Source of the DNA: Chitinophagaceae bacterium
GTDB lineage: Bacteria > Bacteroidota > Bacteroidia > Chitinophagales > Chitinophagaceae
Reading direction: 5' to 3'
Length of the DNA: 64,000 nt
Assembly (NCBI GenBank): GCA_019745155.1
Contig: JAIETM010000012.1
Location: forward strand, 186,001-250,000
The notes under the pieces were generated by a model. That model was not told the origin of the DNA. It saw only the letters and a program-made list of their open reading frames with translations, and searched no databases. Each line of letters opens with the position of its first letter. Within the stretch, counting starts at the first letter, position 1. Positions 43,046 through 52,760 of the stretch are shown piece by piece. The position numbers and the translations under genes were made by a program.

Positions 43046-44242
43046 TTAATGCAAACCCTCATAGATGATGGCTGCTCCCTGACCAACCCCTACACACATG
43101 GTTGCTAAACCATAGCGTGCGTTGCTTCTTTTCATCTCATGCAATAAAGTAGCGGTTATTCTGCTGCCACTGCACCCCAAAGGATGACCGAGTGCTATAG
43201 CACCACCATTCACATTCACTTTTGCAGGATCAAGTGATAAATCGCGCATGCAAGCCAAAGCCTGCGCAGCAAAAGCTTCATTCAATTCTACCAGATCTAG
43301 ATCAGCTACACCAATACCCGCTCTTTGTAATGCTTTCTGAGATGCAGGCACCGGACCAATACCCATAATAGAAGGGTCAACTCCGGCAATACCCATACCC
43401 GCCACTCTAGCAAGTGGTTTAAGGTTAAATAATTTCACGGCTTCTTCACTGGCCAATAATACCGCAGCAGCACCGTCATTGATGCCACTAGAATTACCAG
43501 CCGTAACAGAACCATCTTTTGCAAAAGCGGGTTTAAGTGCTGCCAATTTTTCCAAACTGGTCTGGCGAGGATGTTCATCCACATCTACAATAGTTGGCTC
43601 TTTGTTTTCGGTAATCTCTACAGGAATCAGTTCATCCGCCCACTTACCTGCAGCCAAAGCAGCTGCATATCTTTCCTGTGATTGCATGGCAAACATATCC
43701 TGATCAGCCCGGCTGATATTCCACTGACGAGCAACATTCTCTGCTGTTTCACCCATGCTATAAGGATGATATTTCTCTGCTAATTTCTTATTGATAAAGC
43801 GCCAACCGATAGTGGTATCATACGTTTCTACCTTACGGCTCCAAGCGCCATCGCTTTTAGCTGTTACAAAGGGCGCGCGTGTCATACTTTCCACACCACC
43901 TGCTATATAAAACATGCCTTCACCGCATTGGATGGCTCTTGCCGCATCCATGATGGCTTGCAGTCCACTCGCACACAAACGATTCACCGTATTACCGCCC
44001 ACTGTTACCGGTAAGCCGGCCAATAATGCTGCCATGCGGGCTACATCACGGTTGTCTTCACCAGCCTGATTGGCTGCGCCGGCAATCACATCTTCAATCT
44101 GATGCACATCAACATTGGGATTACGCTTCACCAAAGCACTGATCACTAGGGCCAGCATATCGTCGGGACGAACAGTGCTTAAACGGCCACCATAGCGACC
44201 AATCGGTGTTCTTACGGCATCAATGATGTAGGCAGTTTTCAT
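43046..44242 (-). CDS. Acetyl-CoA C-acyltransferase (thiolase, possibly beta-ketoadipyl-CoA type)
   Basis: A 398-aa thiolase. Active-site cysteine region is [12 protein letters not shown] (near residue 90); the C-terminal ones are [14 protein letters not shown] and [10 protein letters not shown]. The start at 44242 ([15 protein letters not shown]) is the standard thiolase N terminus; the longer frame adds 7 residues. The sequence resembles PcaF-type enzymes, but fatty-acid or acetoacetyl-CoA roles are equally possible since no pathway neighbours are present. Confidence 0.92.
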   Translation of the reverse strand: MKTAYIIDAVRTPIGRYGGRLSTVRPDDMLALVISALVKRNPNVDVHQIEDVIAGAANQAGEDNRDVARMAALLAGLPVTVGGNTVNRLCASGLQAIMDAARAIQCGEGMFYIAGGVESMTRAPFVTAKSDGAWSRKVETYDTTIGWRFINKKLAEKYHPYSMGETAENVARQWNISRADQDMFAMQSQERYAAALAAGKWADELIPVEITENKEPTIVDVDEHPRQTSLEKLAALKPAFAKDGSVTAGNSSGINDGAAAVLLASEEAVKLFNLKPLARVAGMGIAGVDPSIMGIGPVPASQKALQRAGIGVADLDLVELNEAFAAQALACMRDLSLDPAKVNVNGGAIALGHPLGCSGSRITATLLHEMKRSNARYGLATMCVGVGQGAAIIYEGLH

Positions 44243-44306
44243 ACGCAAATCTTGAGCGCGCAAGATAGTTCTTGCACCGCAAATAGGCTGCCCAGCCCGC
44301 TAAGCT

Positions 44307-44314
44307 TATCTTTG
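44307..44314 (+). promoter_or_regulatory. -7 box TATCTTTG four bases before rlmN
   Basis: A perfect TAnnTTTG box ends 4 bases before ATG 44319. Expected transcription start falls at or next to the ATG, so the rlmN message may be leaderless. Confidence 0.55.
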
Positions 44315-44318
44315 CCCC

Positions 44319-45362
44319 ATGGCAAAGCAGAATATTCGACATTTAAGTTACGCAGACATTGAAACATATTTCCTAGAACAAGGTGAGCCTAAGTTCCGTG
44401 CAAAGCAGGTCTATGAGTGGTTATGGCAGAAAAAAGCCGGCAGCTTTGAGGATATGTCGAACCTGAGCAAAGTACTGCGCGCCAAGCTCCAAGAAGAATT
44501 TGATTTACCGGCCCTGAAAGTTGATGCCACCCAATACAGTAGTGATGGCACTATTAAAAGTCGCTTTATCACGCATGATGGTCATAAGGTTGAGGGTGTA
44601 CTCATTCCAACTGAAGAAAGAAAGACGGCTTGTGTGTCTTCCCAAATTGGTTGCAGCCTCAGCTGTAAGTTCTGCGCAACAGGTTATATGGAGCGCAAGC
44701 GTAACCTGAGCTTTGATGAAATCTACGATGAAGTCGTGCTCATCAACCAGCAGAGTGAGCGTGTGTATGAAAAGAAACTAAGCAATATCGTATTCATGGG
44801 TATGGGTGAACCCTTGCTCAACTATAGCAATGTATTAAGAGCCATTGAACGCATCACTGCAGAAGATGGATTGGGTATGAGCCCAAGAAGAATTACGGTT
44901 TCAACAGCAGGTGTTGCTAAGCAAATCAAAAAGTTGGGCGATGATGGCGTAAGATTTAAGCTGGCACTGTCTTTACATGCTGCCAACGATGTGAAGCGTA
45001 ATGAGATCATGCCCATCAATGAAACCAATAATATCCGGGTATTGATTGATGCCTTGAATTATTTCTATAAAAAGACCGGTAACGAAATCACTTTTGAATA
45101 CATTCTTTTTAAAGATTTCAATGATTCACTAAAAGATGCAGAAGAGTTGGTGAAGATTTATCGCCAAGTGCCTGCGGATCTGGTGAATATCATCGAATAC
45201 AATCCTATTGACTTCTTCAACTATACCAAACCAGATGAAGAAGGTATTGAACGCTTTATGAGCTACTTGGAAAAGAATCGCGTGAATGCCCGCCTGCGTA
45301 GAAGTCGCGGTAAAGACATTGACGCAGCCTGCGGACAGTTAGCCAATAAAGACCGACTTTAA
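44319..45362 (+). CDS. rlmN: Dual-specificity 23S rRNA A2503/tRNA A37 C2-methyltransferase RlmN
   Basis: A 347-aa radical-SAM methyltransferase. The cluster motif is CSLSCKFCATG (three ligand cysteines, C-x3-C-x2-C), followed by FMGMGEPLLNYSN (SAM site), SLHAAND and a C-terminal cysteine in IDAACGQL. It methylates C2 of adenosine in 23S rRNA and some tRNAs. Length is standard. Divergent from the thiolase. Confidence 0.96.
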   Translation: MAKQNIRHLSYADIETYFLEQGEPKFRAKQVYEWLWQKKAGSFEDMSNLSKVLRAKLQEEFDLPALKVDATQYSSDGTIKSRFITHDGHKVEGVLIPTEERKTACVSSQIGCSLSCKFCATGYMERKRNLSFDEIYDEVVLINQQSERVYEKKLSNIVFMGMGEPLLNYSNVLRAIERITAEDGLGMSPRRITVSTAGVAKQIKKLGDDGVRFKLALSLHAANDVKRNEIMPINETNNIRVLIDALNYFYKKTGNEITFEYILFKDFNDSLKDAEELVKIYRQVPADLVNIIEYNPIDFFNYTKPDEEGIERFMSYLEKNRVNARLRRSRGKDIDAACGQLANKDRL

Positions 45363-45430
45363 GTTTCTCCTAACATGTTGCATTAAACTACTTAGGCCAA
45401 AGCAGGTCTATTTAGTATTAAACACGCAAC

Positions 45431-46063
45431 ATGAAAAAGATACTCTCATTAGTAAGCATGATAGCCTTGGGTAGTTCACTATTGATTGCCCAACCACCAG
45501 CTGGTGCCGGTCGTATGCAACATGGCCAAATGCATGGTAAGCAAATGATGGCAGGTAGAATGGCGAAAGACCTTAACCTGACAGAAGATCAGAAAGCGCA
45601 ATTAAAGAAAGTGCATCAGGAATATGGTGCAAAGATTAAAGCCATCAAAGACAATGATCAGCTAACACAAGGCGATGCACGCAAGCAAATTGAAGCCTTG
45701 CATCAAGCACAAAAAGCAGCATCTGATAAAGTATTTACCGAAGAACAGAAAGCTAAGATGAAAGATGTTCAAGAGCAGCGTCGCGGACGCATGAAGGAAG
45801 AAGCTGCAGCCAATGTGGCAAGGATGCAAGTGAGATTAGGCTTAAATGAAGCGCAGGTAGCAAAAGTGAAAGAAGAACAAGCTAGTATGCAATCGAAGAT
45901 GCAGGCGCTGCGCAACAACAAAGACCTCTCAAAAGAACAAAAGAAAGAACAAGTGCAATCGCTAATGAAAGCACACAAAACAAATATGGCCAGCATATTA
46001 ACACCTGAACAACAACAAAAAATGCAGGCAGGTCATCGTGGTAGAAAAGGGGAAGCCAAATAA
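45431..46063 (+). CDS. Periplasmic Spy/LTXXQ-type protein
   Basis: A 210-aa protein with signal peptide (MKKILSLVSMIALGSSLLIAQ) and a Met/Gln/Lys-rich helical body. LTxxQ-like motifs appear three times (LNLTEDQKAQLKKVHQEY, LGLNEAQVAKVKEEQASM, LTPEQQQKMQ). The family includes chaperone-like and metal-stress periplasmic proteins such as Spy and CpxP; the specific role is not known. A terminator follows. Confidence 0.82.
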   Translation: MKKILSLVSMIALGSSLLIAQPPAGAGRMQHGQMHGKQMMAGRMAKDLNLTEDQKAQLKKVHQEYGAKIKAIKDNDQLTQGDARKQIEALHQAQKAASDKVFTEEQKAKMKDVQEQRRGRMKEEAAANVARMQVRLGLNEAQVAKVKEEQASMQSKMQALRNNKDLSKEQKKEQVQSLMKAHKTNMASILTPEQQQKMQAGHRGRKGEAK

Positions 46064-46091
46064 CAACTTAAACAATTGAGCAGCAACACCA

Positions 46092-46120
46092 ATGGAGCCC
46101 CAAAAAGGGCTTCATTTTTT
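46092..46120 (+). terminator. Terminator after the Spy-like gene
   Basis: ATGGAGCCC (46092-46100) pairs with GGGCTTCAT (46107-46115) using one G-T pair, followed by a T run. Confidence 0.8.
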
Positions 46121-46126
46121 TATACC

Positions 46127-46134
46127 TACCTTTG
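46127..46134 (+). promoter_or_regulatory. -7 box TACCTTTG before the S4-domain pseudouridine synthase
   Basis: A perfect TAnnTTTG; transcription would start near 46140, about 28 bases before ATG 46168. Confidence 0.55.
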
Positions 46135-46167
46135 CACAACCTGTTGAAAAACAGCAAATACAATTTT

Positions 46168-47202
46168 ATGGGACAACAAGGATTCCGCAAGTTCATGAAA
46201 GAAGAACTGAGCGGCGCAAAAAAGAAAGAAGCATTCCGTCAGGAAAAGCGTCAAGTAAAAGCAGAAAGAAAAGCAGCCGGCGACGAAGCGCGAAAGCGAA
46301 AGTTTGAACAACAGACCGGACAAGCAGCCCCCAAGCCAACTTGGAGTAAGAACACAAAATCTGCAGCGCCCAAAAAAGGACCAGCCAAACCTCAATACGG
46401 TAAAGCAAAACCACAACAGCAAGAGCCTACTAAGTTCACGATTGTGAAGAAAGCAGATGCATCCATGATGCCGCTGAACAAGTTTATTGCACACGCAGGT
46501 GTTTGTGGTAGACGTGAAGCAGCTGAGCTAGTAAAACTGGGGCATGTAACCGTAAATGGTGATAAAGTATTTGAGCCCGGATTTAAAGTGTCTGAAAAAG
46601 ATACTGTGACTATGAAGGGTAAGAAAATCTTCTTGCAACAGAACCTAGTATACATCCTCCTCAATAAACCAAAAGATTATATCACAACAGCCAATGATCC
46701 ACAGGGCAGAAAAACTGTACTGGATTTGATCAAAGGTGTAACAGCTGAAAGAGTATATCCTGTTGGTAGGCTTGATAGAAATACAACTGGTGTGTTGCTA
46801 CTCACCAATGATGGTGAACTGGCACAGAAGCTCACCCACCCTTCATTTGAAATCAAAAAGATTTATGAAGTGAAGCTGGATAAACCTGTGGTAAAAAAAG
46901 ATATGGAAGCTATTGCTGCAGGGGTTACACTAGAGGATGGCTTTGTAGCAGCTGATGCTGTTGGATATGTAGACAGCAAGGACAAATCTGTGATTGGTAT
47001 CGAACTACATAGCGGCAGAAACCGCATTGTACGCAGAATATTTGAACATCTTGGTTATGATGTGAAGAATCTGGATCGAGTGATGTTTGCCAACCTCACG
47101 AAGAAAAATGTAGAGAGAGGTAAATGGCGCTACCTGAATGAGAAAGAAGTACGCCTGTTAAAATACATGAACCAATCATTCGTCAAAAAACAGCAGTCCT
47201 GA
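46168..47202 (+). CDS. Pseudouridine synthase with S4 domain (RsuA/RluB family)
   Basis: A 344-aa enzyme. The first ~100 residues are a disordered, Lys/Ala/Gln-rich extension (EAFRQEKRQVKAERKAAGDE), common in this phylum. An S4 RNA-binding domain follows (MPLNKFIAHAGVCGRREAAELV). The catalytic aspartate lies in PVGRLDRNTTGVLLLTNDG, and SGRNRIVRRIFEHLGYDV is the RsuA/RluB tail. It isomerises uridine in rRNA; 23S rRNA (RluB-like) is the likely target. ATG 46168 is preferred since the earlier 12 codons are not conserved and lie near the promoter. Confidence 0.9.
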   Translation: MGQQGFRKFMKEELSGAKKKEAFRQEKRQVKAERKAAGDEARKRKFEQQTGQAAPKPTWSKNTKSAAPKKGPAKPQYGKAKPQQQEPTKFTIVKKADASMMPLNKFIAHAGVCGRREAAELVKLGHVTVNGDKVFEPGFKVSEKDTVTMKGKKIFLQQNLVYILLNKPKDYITTANDPQGRKTVLDLIKGVTAERVYPVGRLDRNTTGVLLLTNDGELAQKLTHPSFEIKKIYEVKLDKPVVKKDMEAIAAGVTLEDGFVAADAVGYVDSKDKSVIGIELHSGRNRIVRRIFEHLGYDVKNLDRVMFANLTKKNVERGKWRYLNEKEVRLLKYMNQSFVKKQQS

Positions 47203-47203
47203 T

Positions 47204-47926
47204 ATGGTTTTGCCAAAGCCTGAAATCATTTTTTCCAACGACGATTTCATTGCAGTTAATAAACCTTCTGGCTTATTGTCTATACCAGACAGATTGGGTC
47301 AGGAAGTTTCTTTAAAAGTGCTGCTGGAAGCTCAATACGGAAAGGTCTATACCGTACACAGATTGGATAAAGACACCAGTGGTTTGATTTTATTTGCGCT
47401 GAACGAACAAGCCCATAAACTACTTTCTGCATTGTTCGAAGGCAGAGAAATGAATAAGCAATACCTAGGCTTGGTGAATGGCAGACTAATGAACTCATCT
47501 GGCAGCATTGATGCGCCTATTATGGAACATCCTGCACAGAATGGTACCATGGTTACGCATCAGAAGGGCAAACCATCATTGACAGATTACACATTAGTTG
47601 AACAATTTGCTCAATATGCTTGGGTACAGTTTCGCATTCATACCGGTAGAACCCACCAGATTAGGGTACACATGAAACATATTGGCCATAGTATTGTGGG
47701 CGATGTTTTATACGGCGATGGCAAACTATTGTATCTATCGCAACTCAAGAAGAACTTCAAACTATCAAAGAAAGAATTGGATGAGCGCCCCATATTGGGC
47801 CGACTAGCACTACATGCATTCAGCATCAGCTTTACTTACAAGGATCAACCAATCGAACTTGAAGCAGCTTTGCCGAAAGATTTACATGCATCCCTACAGC
47901 AATTGCGTAAGTTGCAAAGGAAGTAA
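47204..47926 (+). CDS. RluA-family pseudouridine synthase
   Basis: A 240-aa enzyme starting one base after the stop of the previous synthase. The catalytic motif is HRLDKDTSGLILFA and the family tail IHTGRTHQIRVHMKHIGHSI. No S4 domain, so a minimal RluA/TruC-like enzyme acting on rRNA or tRNA. Co-transcription with the RluB-like gene is likely. Confidence 0.92.
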   Translation: MVLPKPEIIFSNDDFIAVNKPSGLLSIPDRLGQEVSLKVLLEAQYGKVYTVHRLDKDTSGLILFALNEQAHKLLSALFEGREMNKQYLGLVNGRLMNSSGSIDAPIMEHPAQNGTMVTHQKGKPSLTDYTLVEQFAQYAWVQFRIHTGRTHQIRVHMKHIGHSIVGDVLYGDGKLLYLSQLKKNFKLSKKELDERPILGRLALHAFSISFTYKDQPIELEAALPKDLHASLQQLRKLQRK

Positions 47927-47980
47927 GCGTAAAAGGCGAAGCACTGAAGCTTTTTATGTAACTTCAAAGTGCCAAGCTGT

Positions 47981-49117
47981 ATGAAAGTAAAAAAACAATT
48001 ACTAACCGATTGCTGGGAGACATTAACTGAACAGAAAGGCTTTGATCCAGATAAAGCCCAATTGGTATTAGCCTTTGGCGATTCGGCTAAGATTGTACTC
48101 CCTGAACAGCTGGAATACCTACGTCAATCCTATCCCAACGCGGCTATCGCCTTTGCCTCTACATCAGGTGAAATAGCATCGAATAATGTATACGATCATT
48201 CAATAGTAAGCCTCGCTATCTGGTTTGAAAAATCAACAGTCAAAACAATTGAAACAGATGTACGCGAGCACAACAGTAGTTTTGAAGCAGGTAAATTTTT
48301 AAGAGATGCTTTTCCCGATAAAGACCTTAAAAGCATTTTTGTTTTAAGCGATGGAACACTGGTGAATGGCAGCGAGTTGGTAAAAGGGCTGAATCATTCC
48401 GAAGCCAATGAGGTATTGATTACTGGCGGACTAGCAGGTGACGCAGATAGGTTTCAACAAACTTTTGCAGGTTTAAATACCATACCACAACCAGGAAAAA
48501 TTGTTGCCATTAGATTTTATGGCGAAGCACTTCAGATTGGCAGCGGTTCTTTAGGTGGGTGGGATGAATTTGGACCTGAACGAGTGATTACCGGTTCTGA
48601 TAAAAATATCTTACACGCTATTGATCACAAAAATGCACTTGAGCTTTACAAAGAATATCTAGGCCCCTTCAAAAATGAATTACCCGGCTCTGCTTTATTA
48701 TTTCCACTCAGCATTTCCGGAGAAAACCAAGAGCAAAAATTGGTCAGAACTATTCTGAGCATTGATGAAGCTTCAGGCACCATGACTTTTGCGGGCAATA
48801 TGCCCGTAGGCAGTAAGGTAAGATTGATGAAAGCGAACTTCGATAAAATCATCGACGCCTCTGCCAATGTAGCCAAGCAAATCCTGGATAAACAAGATGC
48901 GCCTGAAGTGGCTATTTTAATCAGTTGCGTAGGAAGAAAGCTGATTCTGCGTGATAGAGCTTATGAGGAAATCGTTGCGGCTAGGCAGATTATGGGCGAA
49001 GACGTGATCATCAGTGGATTTTATTCCTATGGAGAAATATCACCCGCAACAGACCTAACGCTTGCTTGCGAGCTACACAATCAAACCATGACTATTACCA
49101 CTTTCAGAGAAATATAG
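47981..49117 (+). CDS. FIST-domain sensory protein
   Basis: A 378-aa protein of two domains: FIST_N (LVLAFGDSAKIVLPEQLEYL, TSGEIASNNVYDHSI, ITGGLAGDADRF) and FIST_C (AGNMPVGSKVRLMKANFDKII, ISCVGRKLILRDRAYEEI, GFYSYGEISPA). FIST domains are thought to bind small ligands such as amino acids. No membrane segment is seen, so it is cytoplasmic. Start ATG 47981 is preferred over GTG 47969. The following kinase begins right after its stop, so FIST and kinase probably form a sensor pair. Confidence 0.9.
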   Translation: MKVKKQLLTDCWETLTEQKGFDPDKAQLVLAFGDSAKIVLPEQLEYLRQSYPNAAIAFASTSGEIASNNVYDHSIVSLAIWFEKSTVKTIETDVREHNSSFEAGKFLRDAFPDKDLKSIFVLSDGTLVNGSELVKGLNHSEANEVLITGGLAGDADRFQQTFAGLNTIPQPGKIVAIRFYGEALQIGSGSLGGWDEFGPERVITGSDKNILHAIDHKNALELYKEYLGPFKNELPGSALLFPLSISGENQEQKLVRTILSIDEASGTMTFAGNMPVGSKVRLMKANFDKIIDASANVAKQILDKQDAPEVAILISCVGRKLILRDRAYEEIVAARQIMGEDVIISGFYSYGEISPATDLTLACELHNQTMTITTFREI

Positions 49118-50647
49118 GTGGACAAAGCAGCCAACATATTACACGCTTTACTACAAAGACAAATCAAGAAACATTTTCCCGATGGCATCAAGAATGCCTC
49201 ATTTGAAAAACTACTCATCGAAATCAGTGAAACCTATCGCTGGTATGAACGTGACAAAGCTTTATCAGATCATGCTTATGCCATATCAGAAAAAGAATAC
49301 CAAGCTGTATTAAAAAGCCTGCAATCAAAAAATGAATTGATATCGCAGTCGATACAGCAACTAAAGGAACATATTCTTCATATTGATCCCCAAGCTTCCA
49401 TCAACTCTTCCTCTGAGAGTGATTCTATTCTAGCCACTATAGACTACTTGGGCGCGCTGATTGAGCAACAGAAAAAACTGGAAGAAGAAAATCGCTTGGC
49501 AAAAGAAGTAGCAGAAAGTGCAGCCAAAGTGAAGAGTGAATTTTTATCTGTGATGAGCCACGAAATCAAGACACCACTAAATGCGATTATAGGTTTGTCG
49601 CATCTGCTAATGCAGCAAAGCTTTCCTCCTGAGCAGACGAAAAATATACTTACCCTGCACACGGCTGCTGAGAACTTGTTGAATTTAATCAACGATATTC
49701 TTGACTACGGAAAAATAGAGAGCGGTAAAATCAGCCTCAACTTCAAGCCTACAGATATTAGAAACCTGCTCAACCATGTAAGGAATACCCATTTGTTTAA
49801 AGCACAGGAAAAACAAAACAATATAAAGCTCTTGATTGATGAGGATCTACCGGAATGGGTTTTGTGCGATGAAGTAAGACTCAATCAAATCATGCATAAC
49901 CTGGTTTCCAACGCTGTAAAGTTTACCTCGCAAGGCAATATTACCATCAGTGCCACTGTAGAACGTGAGACTGATCAAACGATTTGCATTGCTTTTTCTG
50001 TAAAGGATACAGGTATTGGTATTCCGGCAGATAAACAGTCCATCATCTTCGAACGCTTTACACAAGCTGAAGCAGACACGACGAGAAGATTTGGTGGTTC
50101 CGGCTTGGGCTTATCCATAGTTAGAAGTATGCTGGAATTATTCAACAGCCAAATACACTTAAAAAGCGAACCAAATAAAGGTGCAGAGTTCTACTTTTCA
50201 TTAGAGCTGGAGAAAGATCAAGCTTCTACTGCCAAACAAGCGGGAGGTTTTAGCGCAAAAAACACGTTAGACCTTTCTGGTGTACATGTATTGATTGTGG
50301 ATGATATTGCTTTCAATACCATGGTTGCTGAACAAATGCTGGCCAATGCCAATGCCACCAGTAATCATGCCATAAATGGCGCTGAAGCCATTGAGAAAAT
50401 CAAGCACGCGCAATACGATTTGGTCTTAATGGATATCCAAATGCCAGTTATGGATGGTCTAGAAGCCACGCAGCAAATACGCGCCTTCAATCAAACCATT
50501 CCTATCATTGCACTAACAGCTTCATCCGAGCCGGAAGTGATTACAGAAACAAAAGACAGTGGGATGAATGATTTTCTGATGAAACCATTCAATCCCAATG
50601 ATTTTTATGCGTTGATTTATCAGTACACAAAGGGCAATAGAAATTAG
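49118..50647 (+). CDS. Hybrid sensor histidine kinase with receiver domain
   Basis: A 509-aa cytoplasmic protein. N-terminal ~100 residues are helical and likely the FIST contact or dimer region; HisKA follows with SVMSHEIKTPLNAIIGL (H148). The ATPase motifs are NLVSNAVKFT, DTGIGIP and FGGSGLGLSI. The C-terminal receiver has VLIVDDIAF, the phospho-acceptor in LVLMDIQMPVMDG (D439) and a lysine in FLMKPF. GTG start at 49118 adjoins the FIST stop. Output beyond the receiver is not seen, so a phosphotransfer partner is likely elsewhere. Ends 4 bases inside the converging amidohydrolase. Confidence 0.93.
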   Translation: MDKAANILHALLQRQIKKHFPDGIKNASFEKLLIEISETYRWYERDKALSDHAYAISEKEYQAVLKSLQSKNELISQSIQQLKEHILHIDPQASINSSSESDSILATIDYLGALIEQQKKLEEENRLAKEVAESAAKVKSEFLSVMSHEIKTPLNAIIGLSHLLMQQSFPPEQTKNILTLHTAAENLLNLINDILDYGKIESGKISLNFKPTDIRNLLNHVRNTHLFKAQEKQNNIKLLIDEDLPEWVLCDEVRLNQIMHNLVSNAVKFTSQGNITISATVERETDQTICIAFSVKDTGIGIPADKQSIIFERFTQAEADTTRRFGGSGLGLSIVRSMLELFNSQIHLKSEPNKGAEFYFSLELEKDQASTAKQAGGFSAKNTLDLSGVHVLIVDDIAFNTMVAEQMLANANATSNHAINGAEAIEKIKHAQYDLVLMDIQMPVMDGLEATQQIRAFNQTIPIIALTASSEPEVITETKDSGMNDFLMKPFNPNDFYALIYQYTKGNRN

Positions 50648-51915
50648 CGCTTATACACCTGCCCCTCTTTCATCACAAACTTTACATTCCCCATCGCTTT
50701 GGGATCATTGATGGGATCGCCTTCTACTGCAACAATATCTGCGAGTTTACCTTTTTCAATCACCCCAATCTGATCTGCACCCAGCAAGTCTGCTGCTGAT
50801 AAGGTTGCCGCACGAATCGCTTCTATCATGGGCATACCTGCTTCATGCATGTACATAAACTCCATCCAGTTTTTACCATGTGAGAACACCCCCGCATCAG
50901 TACCGAAAGCAATCTTCACACCCGCTTTGTACGCTTTGGCAAAAGTGCCCTGAATAAAATTACCTACAACCAGCGCTTTAGCAGCAACAATCTCCGGATA
51001 ATAACCAGGCTTTTTTGCTGAGTCGGCTGTAGATTTTCCGGCAGTAATGGTAGGAACCAGGTATGTACCTTTTTGTTTCATCAGTTCCATTACTTCTTCT
51101 GTCATATAAGTGCCGTGCTCAATAGAGTTGACACCACCCAATACTGCACGCTTCATGGCTTCAGCACCGTGACAATGTGCTGCTACTTTAAAACCATAAT
51201 CTTTTGCTGTAGCCACAATGGCTTCTATTTCCTCCTGCGTGAATTGTGGGTTCTCTCCACTCTTGGCCATACTCAATACGCCGCCACTTGCAGTAATCTT
51301 GATACAATCGCTGCCATCTTTATAGCGCTGACGTACTGCTTTTCTGCAATCATCCACGCCATTCACTACCCCATTGGCAGGCCCAGGATCGCCCATCAAA
51401 TCTTTGCGGTAATTATTGGTAGGGTCTGCATGACCGCCTGTTGTACCAATGGCTTTACCGGCAGTAAACACACGCGGCCCTTTGATCATGCCCTTGGCAA
51501 TGGCATTACGTAAGGAGATATTCACGCCACTACCACCCAGATCACGCACAGAAGTAAAACCGGCCATTAATGTGCGCTCTGCAAAGACTACCGACTTAAA
51601 TGCATAGTCGGCAGGATTCAATGTAAATCCATCAATATACCTGGTTGGGCTGGTTTCATCTTCCATGTGCACATGCATATCAATCAAACCGGGCATTACA
51701 GTTCTTTGTTTCAGATCAATCACCTGATCGCCTTGTTGAGGAGAGAGGTAGCCTTTTTGTACTTCAGCAATTTGTTTGCCTTGCACCACAATGGTCATTT
51801 CCTTTAAAACGGAAAGCTGTTTTACATCAACCAGTTGGCCACAATAAACAAGGGTACGCTGGGCATAGTTATGTATAACCATCAGGAGCATCAGCCCTAG
51901 AAAGAGTTTTTTCAT
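50644..51915 (-). CDS. Exported amidohydrolase (imidazolonepropionase-like)
   Basis: A 423-aa metal-dependent hydrolase with signal peptide (MKKLFLGLMLLMVIHNYAQ). The metal motif is PGLIDMHVHME; HCHGAEAMKRAVLGGVNSIEHG and FGTDAGVFSHGKN supply further His and Asp ligands. The fold is the amidohydrolase TIM barrel. Relatives are annotated as Xaa-Pro dipeptidases or prolidases; substrate unknown. Terminates near the converging kinase gene. Confidence 0.9.
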   Translation of the reverse strand: MKKLFLGLMLLMVIHNYAQRTLVYCGQLVDVKQLSVLKEMTIVVQGKQIAEVQKGYLSPQQGDQVIDLKQRTVMPGLIDMHVHMEDETSPTRYIDGFTLNPADYAFKSVVFAERTLMAGFTSVRDLGGSGVNISLRNAIAKGMIKGPRVFTAGKAIGTTGGHADPTNNYRKDLMGDPGPANGVVNGVDDCRKAVRQRYKDGSDCIKITASGGVLSMAKSGENPQFTQEEIEAIVATAKDYGFKVAAHCHGAEAMKRAVLGGVNSIEHGTYMTEEVMELMKQKGTYLVPTITAGKSTADSAKKPGYYPEIVAAKALVVGNFIQGTFAKAYKAGVKIAFGTDAGVFSHGKNWMEFMYMHEAGMPMIEAIRAATLSAADLLGADQIGVIEKGKLADIVAVEGDPINDPKAMGNVKFVMKEGQVYKR

Positions 51916-51949
51916 GTGCGGTTGTTTGCTGTAAGATACAGATTCAAAA

Positions 51950-51979
51950 GAAAAAGTCCCTACAGTATTGCAGGGACTA
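51950..51979 (-). terminator. Terminator after the peroxiredoxin gene
   Basis: AGTCCCT (51955-51961) and AGGGACT (51972-51978) with a 10-base loop; the - strand continues TTTTTCTTTTG. Confidence 0.8.
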
Positions 51980-52004
51980 TCGGCTCACTTGCTTGCTCAT
52001 AGCA

Positions 52005-52643
52005 CTAGCCTTTATTTGGCTGTGGTGTATACCGTAAATACGGTTTCACCACCTTCACCCCTTTCGGAAATTTTTGAATCGCATCTTCGGTACTTATAGC
52101 GGGCACAACAATTACATCTTCACCCTCTTTCCAGTCGGCCGGTGTAGCCACACTATAATTCGCCGTAAGTTGTAAGGAATCAATCACGCGCAGCACTTCA
52201 TAAAAGTTTCTGCCAGTTGATGCCGGATAGGTGATGATCAGCTTTACTTTCTTATCGGGACCGATAATAAACAAGGAACGAACAGTGAAAGTTTCAGATG
52301 CATTCGGATGAATCATATCATACAAACCAGCCACAACACGGTTTTCATCAGCGATGATGGGAAAATCAACAGACACATGCTGTGTTTCGTTGATATCATT
52401 GATCCAACCATGGTGCTTATCCAATCCATCTACACTTACAGCCAGTACTTTCACATTTCTACTGGCAAATTCTTCCTGCAGGAGTGCTGTTTTACCCAGC
52501 TCTGTGGTACAAACAGGGGTATAATCGGCAGGATGCGAAAACAGCACACCCCATCCATTACCGAGGTATTCGTAAAAATCAATGGGACCTGCAGTTGTCT
52601 GCGCCTGAAAATTCGGCGCGATATCGCCTAATCGTAAACTCAT
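52005..52643 (-). CDS. Peroxiredoxin, Prx6 (1-Cys) type
   Basis: A 212-aa peroxiredoxin that reduces peroxides. The peroxidatic cysteine C45 is in HPADYTPVCTTELG, and the Prx6-type long C-terminal part includes TYPASTGRNFYEVLRVIDSLQ. No resolving cysteine motif is clear. Divergent from an Rrf2 regulator, which probably controls it through the palindrome between them. Confidence 0.94.
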   Translation of the reverse strand: MSLRLGDIAPNFQAQTTAGPIDFYEYLGNGWGVLFSHPADYTPVCTTELGKTALLQEEFASRNVKVLAVSVDGLDKHHGWINDINETQHVSVDFPIIADENRVVAGLYDMIHPNASETFTVRSLFIIGPDKKVKLIITYPASTGRNFYEVLRVIDSLQLTANYSVATPADWKEGEDVIVVPAISTEDAIQKFPKGVKVVKPYLRYTPQPNKG

Positions 52644-52678
52644 ACTTGCTTTTGCAACAAAAAAAGGGATAAAATATT

Positions 52679-52699
52679 AGTCTACCAAATAAGTAGACT
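52679..52699. promoter_or_regulatory. Palindromic operator candidate between peroxiredoxin and Rrf2
   Basis: AGTCTAC (52679-52685), a 7-base spacer CAAATAA and GTAGACT (52693-52699) form a perfect inverted repeat midway between the two divergent genes. The size suits an Rrf2 dimer site. The protein that binds is inferred from position. Confidence 0.65.
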
Positions 52700-52760
52700 T
52701 AAAATTAACATTTACCTCCTTCGTTTATGAATATCCATGTTTGGTTATCTTGCTGTTGCT

